64,000 nucleotides of DNA, taken from NCBI GenBank assembly GCA_036346355.1, contig CM070577.1, forward strand, positions 80,932,509 through 80,996,508. The letters are read 5' to 3'. The notes beneath the pieces were generated by a model. The model made no database searches, was not told the DNA's origin, and saw only the letters and a program-made list of their open reading frames with translations. Numbering within the stretch: position 1 is the first letter of the stretch; each line of letters opens with the position of its first letter. Positions 1-11,912 of this stretch are shown piece by piece. Source of the DNA: Rhipidocladum racemiflorum. Its lineage: Eukaryota; Streptophyta; Magnoliopsida; Poales; Poaceae. Position numbers and translations under genes: made by a program.

Positions 1-1
1 C

Positions 2-2518
2 GTCTCATCCGGGAAGTTGCTCGGATTCCTGGTCTCCAGTCGCGGGTTCGAGGTCAACCCAGAGAAGGTAGAAGCGATTGAGCGGATGCAGCCGCCTACT
101 CGGCCCAAGCAGCTGCAGTGCTTGACTGGCCGTCTGGCCTCCCTTGGCCGGTTCATAGCCCGGCTAGGGGAGAAGAGCCTGCCTTTGTTCAAGATGTTGA
201 AGAAGACCAACTCGTTTGAATGGACCCCAGAAGCCCAGCAGGCGTTCGAAGACTTAAAGAAGTACCTCTCCTCCCCCCGGTGCTGGTCGCCCCCGAGCCG
301 GGTGAGCCGCTGCTGCTGTACGTGGCGGCTAGCCCCTCCGTAGTGAGCGCGGCGCTGGTGGCGGAGTGAGAAGGTGTCCAACGGCCGGTCTATTACATCA
401 GTAAGGTGCTACACGACGCGGAAACAAGGTATCCTCAAGCTCAGAAGATGGTCTACGCCGTGATAGTGGCGTCGAGAAAGTTGCGGCACTATTTCCAAGG
501 GAGGGAGATCACAGTGGTCTCCTCCTACCCCCTGCGCGAGATCCTCCATAATCGTGAAGCAGAGGGCCGCATCGCAAAGTGGTCCGTCGAGCTGGGGGAG
601 TTCGATATCAAGTTTGCTCCTCGTACCGCAATAAAGAGTCAAAGGCTGGCAGACTTCGTCGTCGAGTGGACTCCAGCTGAGCTCGAAGCAGATAAGGTCC
701 CCGCGCTCTCCCCCTGGACACTTTTCTTCGACGGATCCTTCAGGCTCGAAGGCGCGGGGGCTGGCGTCCTCTTGGTCTCTCCGACCGGGGATCTTCTCAA
801 GTACGTGGTCATCCTCGACTTCAAGGCCACTAACAATGTCACCGAGTACGAGGGCTTGCTGGTTGGCTTCGGGCCGCCGCGGCCATCGGTGTTCGGCGCC
901 TGCTAGTGAAGGGCGACTCCCTACTGGTCGTCAACCAAGCAAGGAAGGACTTTTCCTGCCCTGACCCCGTCATGGCAGCATACCTGGCGGAGGTCAGGAA
1001 ATTGGAGCGGCACTTCGAAGGGTTGGGGTATGGTCATATCCCCCGGCGCGACAACTACTTGGCGGATGAGCTTGCTCAGCTCACTTCAACAAGATCTCCT
1101 GTCCCAGTCGGGGTCTTCGAAGAAAGGCTTCCGCGACCGTCCATCGTAGCCCCCGTCTCCGGTGGGGACGATGGTGACACCGCTCCAGCCCTCGCTCCTG
1201 GAGGGAAAGTGGTTCCGGTGGAAACGCCCGGCCGGGCGGAGTACCCGGACGACCACCTCGTGGTCGCTGCGCTTGACCGGGAAGGCACATGGATGGATCC
1301 GATCCAGGCCTACCTGCGGGATCAAGTGTCCCCCGATGATGATGCATCAGCAGAGAAGATAACACGAAAGGCCAAGTGCTATACCCTGGTGGGCGGGGAC
1401 CTGTACCGCCGGGGTAGAAACGGGATTCTTCTGAAGTGCATCACTCGGGAAGAGGGGAGCACTTTGCTCTCTGATATCCACGGAGGCGTGTGTGGGAGCC
1501 ATGTGTCCGGTCAAACGATGGCGGGAAAGGCTTTCCGCCAAGGGTTCTATTGGCCAACCGCCCTCCAGGATGCTTGCGAGCTGGTGAGGAGGTGTGAGGC
1601 ATGCCAATTCCATGCCAAGCAAATCCACCAACCGGCCCAAGCCCTGCAAACCATCCCGCTCTCATGGCCCTTCGCGGTCTGGGGGCTGGATATCCTGGGC
1701 CCGTTCCCGCGGGCCACAGGGGGCTACACCCACCTGTTTGTCGCCATCGACAAATTCACTAAGTGGGTGGAAGCCGAGGCGGTGAGAGCCATTACCGCCG
1801 CAGCTGTAGTCAAATTCATGCAAGGGATCTTCGCCGCCGAGTCGCCAACCGCATCATCACCGACAACGGCACACGATTCACGGTAGCGGCCTTCCTAGAC
1901 TTCTGCGAAGAGATGGGCACCAAGGTCTGCTTTTGCCTCGGTTGCCCATCCGAGGAGCAACGGCAAGTCGAAGGGCCAACGCTGGTGCTGAAAGGCCTCA
2001 AGACCCGGGCGTTCGATCGACTCCACAAGCGTGGGACCCGGTGGACCGAAGAGCTCCCGGCGGTGTTGTGGTCGCTCCGCACCACTCCTAGCCGGGCCAC
2101 CGGGGAAACCCCTTTCTTCCTGGTCTACGGGGCGAAAGCTGTTCTCCCTTCGGAGCTGGAGCTGGGATCACCACGTGTCGCGGCGTTCGCGGTGGAGGAT
2201 CAGGAGGATCGGCGCCGGGACGATGTCAATCTCCTGGAAGAGGCGCGGGACCGGGCGGCCCTGCGCGCTGTACGATACCAGCAAAGTCTCAGGCGGTACC
2301 ACGCCTCCCGGGTCAACGAGAGAACACTGGCAGTGGGCGACCTGGTCTTGCGAAGGATCCAGTCGCATGCCGGGTCTCATAAGCTGTCTCCCCAGTGGGA
2401 GGGACCCTTCAAAGTGGTCTCAGTCTCTCGTCCCGGGGCGGTCAGGCTGGCCACTGAAGACGGCGAAGAGCTGGCGAACTCCCAGAACATAGAAAATCTG
2501 CGCAAGTTCTACCCTTGA
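2..2518 (+). pseudogene. Retand-type pol fragment (RT end, RNase H, aRNase H, integrase), frameshifted
   Basis: Pieces in several frames read through as one degraded polyprotein. 17-343 is the RT connection region and start of RNase H. 406-906 holds the rest of RNase H, then the second (archaeal-type) RNase H with FDGSF and TNNVTEYEG. 906-1886 finishes that domain and carries the integrase zinc-binding region (H-H-C-C, ending CEACQ) and first catalytic Asp (GLDILGPF). 1763-2518 carries the second catalytic Asp (TDNGTRF), a degraded Glu region and the C-terminus to the TGA at 2516-2518. Compared with the copy at 46560-49789, breaks lie near 275 (one base lost), at 367-369 (in-frame TGA), near 865 and near 1830. 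A compensated shift also lies around 1930-1970. Not functional. Confidence 0.88.
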
Positions 2519-3146
2519 CCGGTTGTAAGTCCCAGGCTCTGTTCCCCGACCAGCCGGAGTGTGTCTTCCTCTCCACAGCTGGTCGGGGAAGGCCTTATGT
2601 TTGAAATTGAATGTTCACTTTCTTTATCCAGAGTAATTGTTCTCCCTACCCTCTTTTCGGTCTCTTGCCCACTGTTGGGCAGTGCCAGGGCACTCCCCCT
2701 TGGCACCCTGCGGCCTTGCAAAAACCCAGTAGCAAGGGCGGAACCACTAAGTGAGAACGGCGTACAGGGGCAGGCGATCGGGCGGCTGGTTCAGCGCGAT
2801 CCCCGGCACGGTCATGACATTCCGGGTGTCCCCGTGGGGGTCGGCGACTTGAACACCGTTGCCGAAAACTTAAGGCCCTGTCACGATTCACTAAGTGTTC
2901 GTTCCCTACGGGCTACCTGGAAGGCAAAGTTTTGCTAAGCCAAGGGGTTCGAAGGAAGTGGCTCCCTGGCGCAAGTCCTTAAGTCATTAAGCGGTCATGC
3001 GCTCGTTCGTCGGAACCAGTGGAGCAAAAGTAAAAAGTAGACCCCGGGTGGCATAATGACGAGCTTGTGCTTCAGTCTCATTTTAAATTAATTTGCATCA
3101 AGTATCTTACAGGCGGAAACAAAAAGAGAGAGAGAGAAGGGGGGGA
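2519..3146. other. non-coding spacer between pol and antisense gene
   Basis: No credible reading frame is present. The stretch is nevertheless recognisably related to 45915-46560 in the second Retand element: both share the run around cggtcatgac and the ggtgtccccgtg motif. It therefore looks like a conserved internal part of the family, lying between the two convergent genes (pol on +, accessory gene on -). It may hold the 3' ends of both transcripts, which is inference. A short AG-rich run lies at about 3122-3140. Confidence 0.5.
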
Positions 3147-5732
3147 CTACGCTACTGGCGGCTCCTCGTCCTCCGCTACCGCCTCCGCAGCCGCCACGTC
3201 TTCGGTAACCGGGCCAACATCCAGCCTCATCGCCACGTCTTCCGTGGCTGCCTCCAGCTGTGGGTTCTCCATCTCCAGCTATGCAGCAACTTGTTCGGCA
3301 GCATCCTGGACCCGCTCCTCCGCTTGCGCCCAATCGCCTTCGATCCCCTGGACGGTGGCCATGGGATCGAAGTTGGCGTCGCGGCTGGCACAGCAGGCCA
3401 GCACGTACTTCGCCGTGGCCGCCGCAACTACGCGCCCCTCCTGAGCGGACCGGGCGGTCAGGGCGGCGGGCAAGTGCGTGAGGAAGTCCGCGATACGGCC
3501 GAAACAGAATGCGTAGTGCGCCGACTTCTGCTCCCGCGGAGGCGGTTGCACCAACCCCAGGGGGGCTAGGCTGGCCACCGTTCGGTCAAAGGCGTGACGC
3601 AGCATCTCCAGCGTGTCCGCCTCCGACCGAGTTCGGTCGACCTTCTCCGCATCCAACTCCGCGGAGAGCTCCTTGGCGTGGCGGGCGTTCTGCTCCCGCC
3701 GCTCTCGCTGCTGCAGCTCCAGCCCCGACTCCCGTCCGCGGGAGTCCTCCACCTCCTTGCGAAGGCGGTTAATCTGGGTCCCCGCCTCCGTCAGCCGTTC
3801 CTTGCTTATCGCTAGACGGCTGCTCGTGCTGGAGTAGAGCTCGCTAAGGGCTGCCAACAGAGCATCCGCGTCTGCCGAAGGAATGGAGGCGACGGGGGGC
3901 TCCGGGGTGGGCAAGGGGTCCACCGGGCCCGGGGCCTGAGCAGCGGCGACTGGCGGGATGACCACGTGGGGGTCGCCCTCCTCAAGCTGCCCACCCTGAG
4001 GCACAGCAGCCATAGCACCCTGATCGTTCCTGGCCTGGGCGGCAAGGACGTCTGGACTGGGCACCCTGAGAGAAGAAAAAATGACGGCAAGATGCCTTTT
4101 TGAGATATTTAACTGTATTTTACGTGCGCGTTTTTGAATAAGTACCTAGGTGGCGGCCTCGGGAAGCGGGGCACACCCGGGGCAAGGAACAGTCCTCCGT
4201 GTGCTGCTGACGGCACCGGTCCCGGCGGCTTGAGGACCGGAACCGGCGGCGGAGGAGGAAGAAACGCCGCAGCTGGCGGCGGCGGCGGCGGCGGCCGTAA
4301 CGTTGTCGGAGCCGGCGGCGGTGGCCGTAACGTTGTCGGAGCCGGCGGCGATGGCGGCCGTAACGTTGTTGGAGCCGGCGCGGGCGCGGCAAGATCGTTC
4401 GAGAATGGCGCCGGAGGGTCGAAATCACCACCTCAGCGAGGCGAGGAGGACGAGGTCGCATTGGTAGCGAACCCAGCTGCCGTTGAGGAGCCCGTCGCGG
4501 CGGCAGAAGATCTCCCCGCGGCGGCGGTGGAGGACCACGCCCGGTCCGAGCTTCAGCAGCAGCGAAGGCGCTTGATGGTGCCCGCCGAAAGGCGGGGTCT
4601 TTGGGAAGGCCCGCCGGTGGTGTCGTCATCGGTAGGGCGTTGGCGTCTCCCCTGGTCGCCCCTCCCCTGATTGCCGGAGGGAGGGGGGTCTCGGATCGTC
4701 AGGGGCGCCTGGTGCGCGGTAGTGTCAGGCGTCCCCACGGCGTCCATCTTCGGCATTGCCCGGACGATCATCGCGCGCTCCCTGGGCTCAAAACGGCATA
4801 GTGGGAGCGCGCCCTCCGGGAACGGCGGGACGGCGCCGGCCAAGCCCAGCTGTCCCATCCATGCGTCAATCAGGTTCGGGGTCAGGTTCCCAGCGGCTAA
4901 CAAAAGAAAAAAGAAAAAAAAGTGTGTCGTCAGAATCCATGGGAACTAGAAAGAAAAAGAACGAAGAAAAGGAGCGATTCAAATATAGCCACCTACCTCC
5001 GGGGATCGTCCGGGTCCCGTCATCCTGACCCAGGTACTGCCAGGCCGGGCGGACGAGACGGCGCAGAGGGCTAATCCTCCGGGAAATGAAGTCCCGGACG
5101 ACCATGCTCCCCGTTAGACCCGCCGCCACCAGCTGGTCGGTGCGGGCCAGCATCGTCTGAAGCTCGGGCGTCTCGTTGACGTGAGCTCCCCAGTTGGGGT
5201 TGCTGGCCGGCGGCCCAGCTGGAAGCTCCAGCACCTCGATCCCGCTGTCATCTGCGACGTACACCCATTCATTGCGCCACGCCCTCCAGTTGGACCGGCC
5301 GTCCAACGGGATGTAACGCGACGCGACCCTGTCTCTGAGCCGCAGGTGGCAACCCCCGGAGACAAGGATGGGGGCCTTGGTAGGGCGAAGGGAGTAAAAG
5401 AAGCGGAAAAGAAGAAGGTTGGGAAGCACTCCTACGAACATTTCGCAGAAGTGAGCGAAGACGGCAAGAAGAATGATGGAGTTGGGAGGAAGATGGATGT
5501 GATGAATGGCGTAGAAGTTGAGGACGGAGAGGTAGAAGTCGGACACTAGTGGCACCAGGCCGGCTACCAACTGCCACCTAAAGAAAACCACCTCTCCGGG
5601 CTGGCAACGGGGCACGACGGTGCCGGGCCGGACGCGGAGGGTGCCCCCGGAGATGTGCCTGGAAAGCTGGGCGGCGCCCTCCTCCTCGACGGTCGAAGGA
5701 GGCAGAACCGGGGCAGGAGTCGGAGGCGCCAT
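3147..5732 (-). pseudogene. Retand antisense accessory gene (gypsy-type transposon domain PF04195-like), decayed
   Basis: This spliced gene runs opposite to pol. Exon 1 (5732-4997) encodes a segment like the Pfam family known as putative gypsy type transposon (Transposase_28, PF04195), with core residues around LPPNSIILLAVFAHFCEMFVG and a hydrophobic stretch LLLFRFFYSL. A donor GTAGGT at 4996 and an acceptor AG at 4897 join in phase to exon 2 (4896 to about 4147), which now contains a stop at about 4553 and a GC-rich, repetitive tail. Exon 3 starts at 4065 and encodes a helical, charged, coiled-coil-like region ending near 3147; an in-frame TAG at 3279-3281 truncates it. The function of this gene family is unknown, and it lacks a recognisable enzyme active site. 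The exon 3 counterpart in the other Retand copy is at 45013-45914. Confidence 0.7.
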
Positions 5733-6165
5733 CGGGTGTAGAAAAGCGAAGGAGCACGTCAGAAAAGAAGAAGCAAGGAGCTCTAAGGCGGCAAGAAAAG
5801 ACAGAGCGAAAGGAGTTTGAAAGGAAAAGAATCGCTCCCCCTCATGGCCGGCCTCTTTATAAGGAGGCGAGGGAGAGCGTAGCAGGAAAACCGAAGAGAA
5901 AACCGAAAAGACGCGGTGGTTCGAAAAGGGAGAAGTTTGAAAACCCCATAAAGGTGGGGGATCCCAAGGGTCGTGCGACGGTTACGAGGCAGGAATAACT
6001 GCGCACCCCGCCTCGAGAACCGGAGAAGCCGGAAGATCTTTAATGCTGCGGGGCGCGTGGGCTTTTATGAGGCCCCACCCGGGAGACTGAGCGGTTCCCC
6101 GAAGGCCATTTAAGGAGGAAAGAGAAAAAGAAAAAAGGAAAAAGGAAGGTCAAAGACCGAAAGGC

Positions 6166-6190
6166 GCTCCAGGGTGGGCCCGGGGGCTAC
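6166..6190 (+). other. polypurine tract of Retand element 1
   Basis: A G-rich run (gggtgggcccgggggctac) sits directly before the TGTCGG start of the 3' LTR. It is the expected site of plus-strand primer formation during reverse transcription. Confidence 0.7.
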
Positions 6191-6318
6191 TGTCGGCGTA
6201 TTCTACACCAGGGTACCCGCTCCCCCGCAGATAACGCGGTCGCCGGGCGGGTAGGGCGCGTCCGAGCCCCCCTCGCCGCGGCGAGCAAAAGGGCCGCAAA
6301 GTAGTCGCCGATGGGCGA

Positions 6319-6618
6319 GTGGCGACCGAGCCACTGGGCGCCCGATAAAGTGGTCGGCCGGTGGGCAGTGGCGGCGAGCTACGCGGCTGGCGCCCGATAA
6401 AGTGGTCGCCCGATGGGCGAGTGGCGGTCGAGCCACGCCACTGGGCGCCCAGTAAAGTGGTCGCCCAGTGGACAGGTGGCGATCAGGCCACGCCACTGGG
6501 CGCCCAGTAAGGTGGTCGCCCAGTGGACAGGTGGCGATCAGGCCACGCCACTGGGCGCCCAGTGAGGTGGTCGCCGGTGGACAGGTGGCGTGCGGGCTAC
6601 GCCACTGGCGCACCACCC
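6319..6618 (+). repeat. approx. 54-bp tandem repeats in U3
   Basis: Five to six imperfect units each start with gtggcg and contain a run like ccactgggcgcccagtaa followed by a gtggtcgccc run. Equivalent units occur in both LTRs of the Retand element at 43833-53267. Their place upstream of the TATA box suggests enhancer-like units, which is inference. Confidence 0.8.
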
Positions 6619-6929
6619 CCGAGGCGGCGTTGCCAGGGTCAAGGGCATTTAATGCGAATCGTGCGCATTAAATGCAAAGCGTGGAGGCTGCAGTATGGCG
6701 GCGCGCCTTCCCCAGGCATGCATTAATTACGGGTGATGTCACGGCAGCACCTCACCCCCTGACGGAACGAGCGGCGTTGGTGGGCGTGGGGCCCGAGGCG
6801 GGGGTGTGATGGCTGCGGCAGGCATTTAATGGGGTGTAAGGACAGTGACGGGCGCATTTAATGCACCCGTGGCAGTGTGATGAGTATGACTTGCAGTGTA
6901 AGCCTCTCATGCGCCCCCGCCAGCCCAAG

Positions 6930-6937
6930 TATAAAAG
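6930..6937 (+). promoter_or_regulatory. TATA box of LTR promoter
   Basis: TATAAAAG lies in the 3' LTR with GC-rich flanks and about 300 bp before the LTR end, as expected for an RNA polymerase II start at the U3/R border. The same motif lies at matching places in the LTRs of the second Retand element. Confidence 0.65.
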
Positions 6938-7232
6938 GGGGGGTGGGTGCATGGGAGAGGGGGTTCGAACCATTGTTCATAGGTTCCATTTTTTCTCAAG
7001 TTAGGATTCCAGTTCATACTCCACAAGACAAGCAATAGCAAGAGAAGCAGGACTAGGGCTGTTACTCTTCGGAGGGCCCGAACTTGGGTAAATCTGAGCG
7101 TCCCCATCCTTCTGAGCTTCACCGGCACTACGATCTCCTTTCTTCCTCCGGCAATTGCCCCGAAAGCCCCCCGTCTGAACCTCATAAGCACCCGATTCGG
7201 AGGTGCCTGTTGGCCAGAACGCCGACACAAGG

Positions 7233-10137
7233 GGTGAGTACACACAGCACTCAGCAAGTCATGCACAGAATGCAATTCTATTACTAAATGCATGGCATGT
7301 TACGAAGGAATAGCTTAATTGGTTATTTTGCAATAAGTAGCATTTGTAAACATACAACTTATTTAGATTGAAAGCAATGAAACAATTATGATAATAATAG
7401 GTTCTTGAATTATTTTCCAGAGATCCTAGCACACAGCCCCAAGTCAATTTCACAATCTTCACTGGCACATAGCCACCTTTTTCACATTTTATTTTTGAAG
7501 ATCTATCCCTTGACTGTAATCCCCGAGTATTATCCAATACCGTGGACACGGCTATTCGAATAGGTTGTATGATCTACAGAGGTTATACACTTTACCCACA
7601 AGATACAGCCGCTCACCACACAGGAAATTAACCATAACAAAGTCTTTCAGAAACTTCTAACTTAACAAGTGAACCTCTCCGGTATTGACTTCACCATCAC
7701 TCCCCTCACACAGAGCCGAAGTATAGGACCGACACATACCGTTGGATGGGTACCAAGCCTCAACACATGTACGCTCCCTCGTACAGCTACACCCCTGTGT
7801 AACTATCACCCCGAGGTACCACAAGAAAGATATCAGTGACCTACTCAACTAAGTCTATCCCATTCCAGACATGTGATTGTATGTTGGACCCAGTTCAAAT
7901 TCTTGCAAGGTTAAGTCCTTAGATGACCGAGGCAAGACTTTCAACACTCAAATGGCACACAGCCCTCACAACCACTCATCACCCATTGCCACACAGGCCC
8001 ACCAGGCACAAAGCCTCTTGCCACTTGCCCTAGTCTAAATCATTTTCCCACCCCGGTTGATTACTGTGCAACACATGCCAGCAATAAATCAACTTCCATG
8101 TAGAACCACACAGGTCTCTACATTTCAACATCATCTTATGGCAACATCATACTACTTTTGAAATACATCCTCTATACCATTAGTCAATATTACATTTGCA
8201 GCTCAAAAGATTATTCATAGTGCGTTGCAGGGCTAGGCATCTATTCAAGGTCTAGCCTTTCGTGTTGGCATATTATTAGCAACCAACTATTTACAACCTA
8301 GGGTGATAGTGATTCATGGCATACAAATAATAGTGATAAGGTGAAAATATCAAGTAAGTTGATTGACTAATTTCCCAAATTAATTAAATCCATTTTTAGT
8401 TAATTTATCATGCATAACTCAAAACAACATAAGTTAAAAACTTAGGAGCAATATGATGAACATATAACTTGCCTTCAAACAGTTGTTGGTCTTGCTTTGG
8501 GACTTGATCTTGTGTCAACAATTCTCCCTCGAAGTGTTCCGGCAATTCAACGTCTACACGTAGAAGATAAATACACAATAAACACCCAAAACAGAGAGCA
8601 ACTCAATACCAAAAATTAAATAAAATTCACCATTAAAGAGATCTCAATTTTACAAATTTTTAAAAATTGGAATCACCTCAATCGAAGTTCAAACTCAAAA
8701 GTTATAGCCTTTCAAACTTTGAAAATACAAATAAAAGAAAAATCCGAATTTAAACGAAATATTTTTCTATTGGAAATTTGGTTTATTGCGTCATCATTGC
8801 GTCAGCCAACACGTGTCGCTCTTTGGAGCAGCCATGTCACCTTCGGCGCATGGACTCGGTCCACGGCCGGTTCGAGTCCACGGTGAACTTGGTGCACGCG
8901 ACACCGCAGTGACCGATAGGTGGGTCCCGCGCAGTGATATCGGCACTGACATCACGCTGACGTCTCGAGTGATGTCACATGCGACGAAGCTGCCGAGGCA
9001 ACGCCTCGTTTCCCACGTGGACACGCGGCACGCTCGAGTTGGCTCGCGCTCGGCGCAATCCGGACCGTACATTTGTGATCCTACGGTTGAGATTAGATCT
9101 AGCCCTAGGTTAAAAGAATAAATCTAAACCATTCATCCTAGATCTAATGGCACAGATTAGATCTAATCTATGGCTCTAAAATGCGGACACGTGGACTAAT
9201 CTGAACCTTACGATCTAGATCCAACGGTCCAAACTAGATCTACACTACAACACTGGTTTGACTACGTGGCAGGATCTGCCCCACTCACCGGAAAGCGAAC
9301 GGCTACTGGAGCTCGCGGAGACCGTGGAGGCGTGGTGAAGTAGCTTCGGCCAGAGACGAAGAAGACGACCTCCAAGACGGTGTTCCGGTGGTTTTTCGGC
9401 GGTGTGAGATATCCCCTCATGAGCGCCTTGCGATGGGGAGCTCGGTGCTGGGCTGGACAAGGCGGAAAGTGGCTTGACGATGGTGGAAATCACCCAAAAC
9501 CACGGCGGCTCATCCTGAACTTCGGCCAGAAATCATGGCTAAACGGTGGCGGCTTGAACAATGGGTGCTTAGGGAAAAGAAGCGGCGCGAAGAGCTCTAC
9601 ACGATGAGCTAGTTCACTCCCTTAATAGACCTCACCGTGCATTAATGGTGAGTGGTGAACCCGGCGGTAACGCTCGGCGGCAATTCCGCCGGTAACGGCG
9701 CGGATGAATGATGTGGCTTCATCTGGGCCATACACACGTCACCGATCTGATGGCTTGAGCGCGCCCGCAACGCGGCCACATTCGGACCGCAAGATCTGAA
9801 ACGGACGGTGCGAATTCGAGGCGATTAGGGTTCCTGGCGTTGGGCCAGCCGGCACGTGCACAGTACTGGGTTTTCTTCGATTTTTGATTTAAAATACTCC
9901 CAAAAATTAAACTAATTCATTTGAGGTGATAAAAAATACCAAAAAAATTCTAGAAAATATTTTGAGACATTCGAAACTCAAATAAAATATGTTCAACAAA
10001 TTTTTATATAAACTTTTCCAACAATCAAATAATTCAATAATTGGCTTAATTCAAATTAATTCCAAATAAATCCCAAAAATTCTCAAAAATTCAAACGACT
10101 CCATAAATAAAGTAAAAGCAAAATTTGGGATGTTACA
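7233..10137 (-). mobile_element. Tekay-like LTR, partial, interrupted by Retand element 1
   Basis: The right end ...gggatgttaca at 10137 reads TGTAACATCCCAAATTTTGC on the minus strand, the typical start of Tekay/Del-type grass LTRs. The interior is non-coding. It is AT-rich near the right end (9880-10130), has a GC-rich band (8780-9850), then AT-rich DNA with blocks such as cacagcactcagcaagtc at 7240, which are also found in the solo LTR at 23642-25836. The left end is not seen because Retand element 1 follows directly, apparently inserted into this LTR. No protein gene is supported here. Confidence 0.55.
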
Positions 10138-10401
10138 TCCTAGGATTAATATAGGGGTTTCTAGAGGAGCCTCGAATTAGTACAGATAGATAGATGATGG
10201 AGCTCAGCTGTCAACTAATTCTTCAGAAGTATCTGCAAAACTCAACTCTCTGTTCATGTTATCTAGATAACCATGTCCACAAAGGATCGTTCTCAATGCA
10301 TTAAAGTAGTTCTTCATCTGAATGAACTACAGATATTCCGTAATGATTATGTCAACTGAAAACATGAAACCAGTATTTGGGAGTTAATGTCATAATGTTA
10401 C
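10138..10401. other. unassigned DNA left of LINE
   Basis: No gene was recognised. The last 12 bases, TCATAATGTTAC (10390-10401), are the left target-site copy of the LINE and recur at 11901-11912. Confidence 0.6.
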
Positions 10402-11900
10402 TTTTTTTTCGAAAGATTGGCAGGAGCTCTGCCTTTCATTCAAGAGGGAAAAAAACTGAAGTTTTACAACAAGCCGTGTTAACTTCGCGGCATAAGAAAA
10501 CAACTAACAGAAAACAGCAATAAAAGCATGCGAGGCTCTTAGGGTAAATAAAAACTTTAAGATTGCAGTTACAGAGAGGAGGGCTGACAACACATGGAAA
10601 TTATGAGAGCAGTAGCTGCTGCAGCATGATTGACTTTGACCACTCTTTTCCAATTTGCAACATCCTAGGAGATTAAGTTGAACAAGTTTTGAACTATCTG
10701 GAATGAATGTTGAAAAATTCTATTATCCCTCTACTTCCAAATGTTCCAAAAGCTGTAAATGAGGACTCCGTCGACCTCCCTCCTCTGTTGTGATAAAGTG
10801 ATATCACAGATAGAAAGCCACCATTGAGCGGTGGTGTAAGAGTTATTGTGATTTAGTCGCACTGAGGGCGGATCTAAGTGGAGCCAATGGAAAACCTTGA
10901 TCCATATCTATTTCGCAAAAGGGCAATGGAGCATGAGGTGAGTGGCTGATTCAGGTTCAGCTTCGTATAAGGGGCATTGAGTGCTATGTGGCCATCCTGT
11001 GAGTGGTTGATTCAGGTTCAACTCCACATAAGGGGCATTGAGTGCTATGTGGTCATCCTCTAAGCATCAGCCTGTCCGCTGGTAGTATTTGCTCGCCAAA
11101 TGATATTGTAGTTATGCTCCAGCCTAGCACCATGAAATTGTACATATATTATAATCTATTTTCGCTAAGTATTCACCATTCGCCTTTTATTTCCTTACTA
11201 TGTCATCGTGCACCTGTGGATGTAGGTTGACCTATTGGATGGCATGCCATATGTTGACATATTCATCAAGCTGCATAGGAGTGCTTATTCATCGAAGCGG
11301 CTTGAGCCAATTTATTCTAGAAAGCTCATGTCGCACAGAACCGTTCTTCCACCTCACCAATGAGAAGCATAGGGGCACTATCTCACTCGATGGGTATCTA
11401 TTTAGCCATCTAGAAGTCTAGAATCTTGCTGATGCACCATCCCCTAGAACTATGTTGGTGTTTGCATGGAAAAGGCTCCTATCTGTTCGGTCGCAAGGGA
11501 TCTTCATGGTGACCCATGGTCTTTGTCTATCTTTCCATTCGTACCAAAGCCAACACATTCTCAGCGCTCTTCCAAATCTATGGAGATATTTCATCTTCTA
11601 AGCATCAGCCAGAGTCATCTCTTGTGTTTGATTTGCTTCCCAAGGATTTCATTAAGCAGGATTCTCGAAGATGATGAAACAATGAGACCCAGTCTCTCCA
11701 TTGACGCCCAAAACCCAATTGTTCCAAAAGTTTTAGTAGATACTTCTAGATGACTGAATCAAAAGCTTTGGCTATGTCCAACTTTATGAAGAGAGCTGGT
11801 GTCTTGTTCCTGTGCAGCTCCATGGTGAGGTTTTGGTTATAGAGGAAGTTATCAAATATTGATCTCCATTTGATGAACGTACTCTAATTAATGGACACTA
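10402..11900 (-). mobile_element. 5'-truncated L1-type LINE
   Basis: On the minus strand the element ends with aggcagagctcctgccaatc followed by an A-run (T-run at 10402-10409), the usual 3' end of grass L1 elements. It is flanked by TCATAATGTTAC at 10390-10401 and 11901-11912, a 12-bp target duplication typical of target-primed reverse transcription. About 1.5 kb remains, so most of ORF1 and the front of ORF2 are missing. Confidence 0.85.
10560..11890 (-). pseudogene. LINE ORF2 remnant (reverse transcriptase to zinc-binding domain)
   Basis: Translation of the minus strand in shifting frames gives RT-domain wording near 11890-11700 (including KLDIAKAFDSV). Near 11560-11460 there is a late ORF2 stretch with WLWYEWKDRQRPWV. 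Near 11000-10690 lies the zinc-binding C-terminal domain seen in plant L1 elements (HLMLHCPFAK then IWIKVFHW). Stops and frameshifts interrupt it throughout and an internal part may be deleted. Non-functional. Confidence 0.75.
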
Positions 11901-11912
11901 TCATAATGTTAC

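Larger units (their letters stand above)
1..7227 (+). mobile_element. Retand-type Ty3/gypsy retrotransposon, 5' part outside window
   Basis: The window opens inside the reverse transcriptase and runs through RNase H, an archaeal-type second RNase H, integrase, a non-coding spacer, an opposite-strand accessory gene, a polypurine tract (about 6166-6190) and a 3' LTR (6191-7227). The extra RNase H after the normal one and the antisense gene place it in the Tat/Retand group of grass Ty3/gypsy elements. CAAGG at 7228-7232 is a candidate target duplication, but the 5' copy is not visible. A second, related copy in opposite orientation lies at 43833-53267. Confidence 0.85.
6191..7227 (+). repeat. 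3' LTR of Retand element 1
   Basis: The LTR begins TGTCGGCGTATTCTACACCA and ends GCCGACA, a TG...CA structure of 1037 bp. Its start matches the LTR start of the second Retand element on the other strand at 53267. U3 carries about 5.7 tandem units of roughly 54 bp, then a TATA box and an R/U5 with an AGGGCCCGAACTTGG motif shared with the other element. Confidence 0.85.

Noticed and set aside
4134..4670. Gly-rich plus-strand frame as a gene
   Set aside because: It is the antisense shadow of exon 2 of the Retand accessory gene and consists of GGC repeats.
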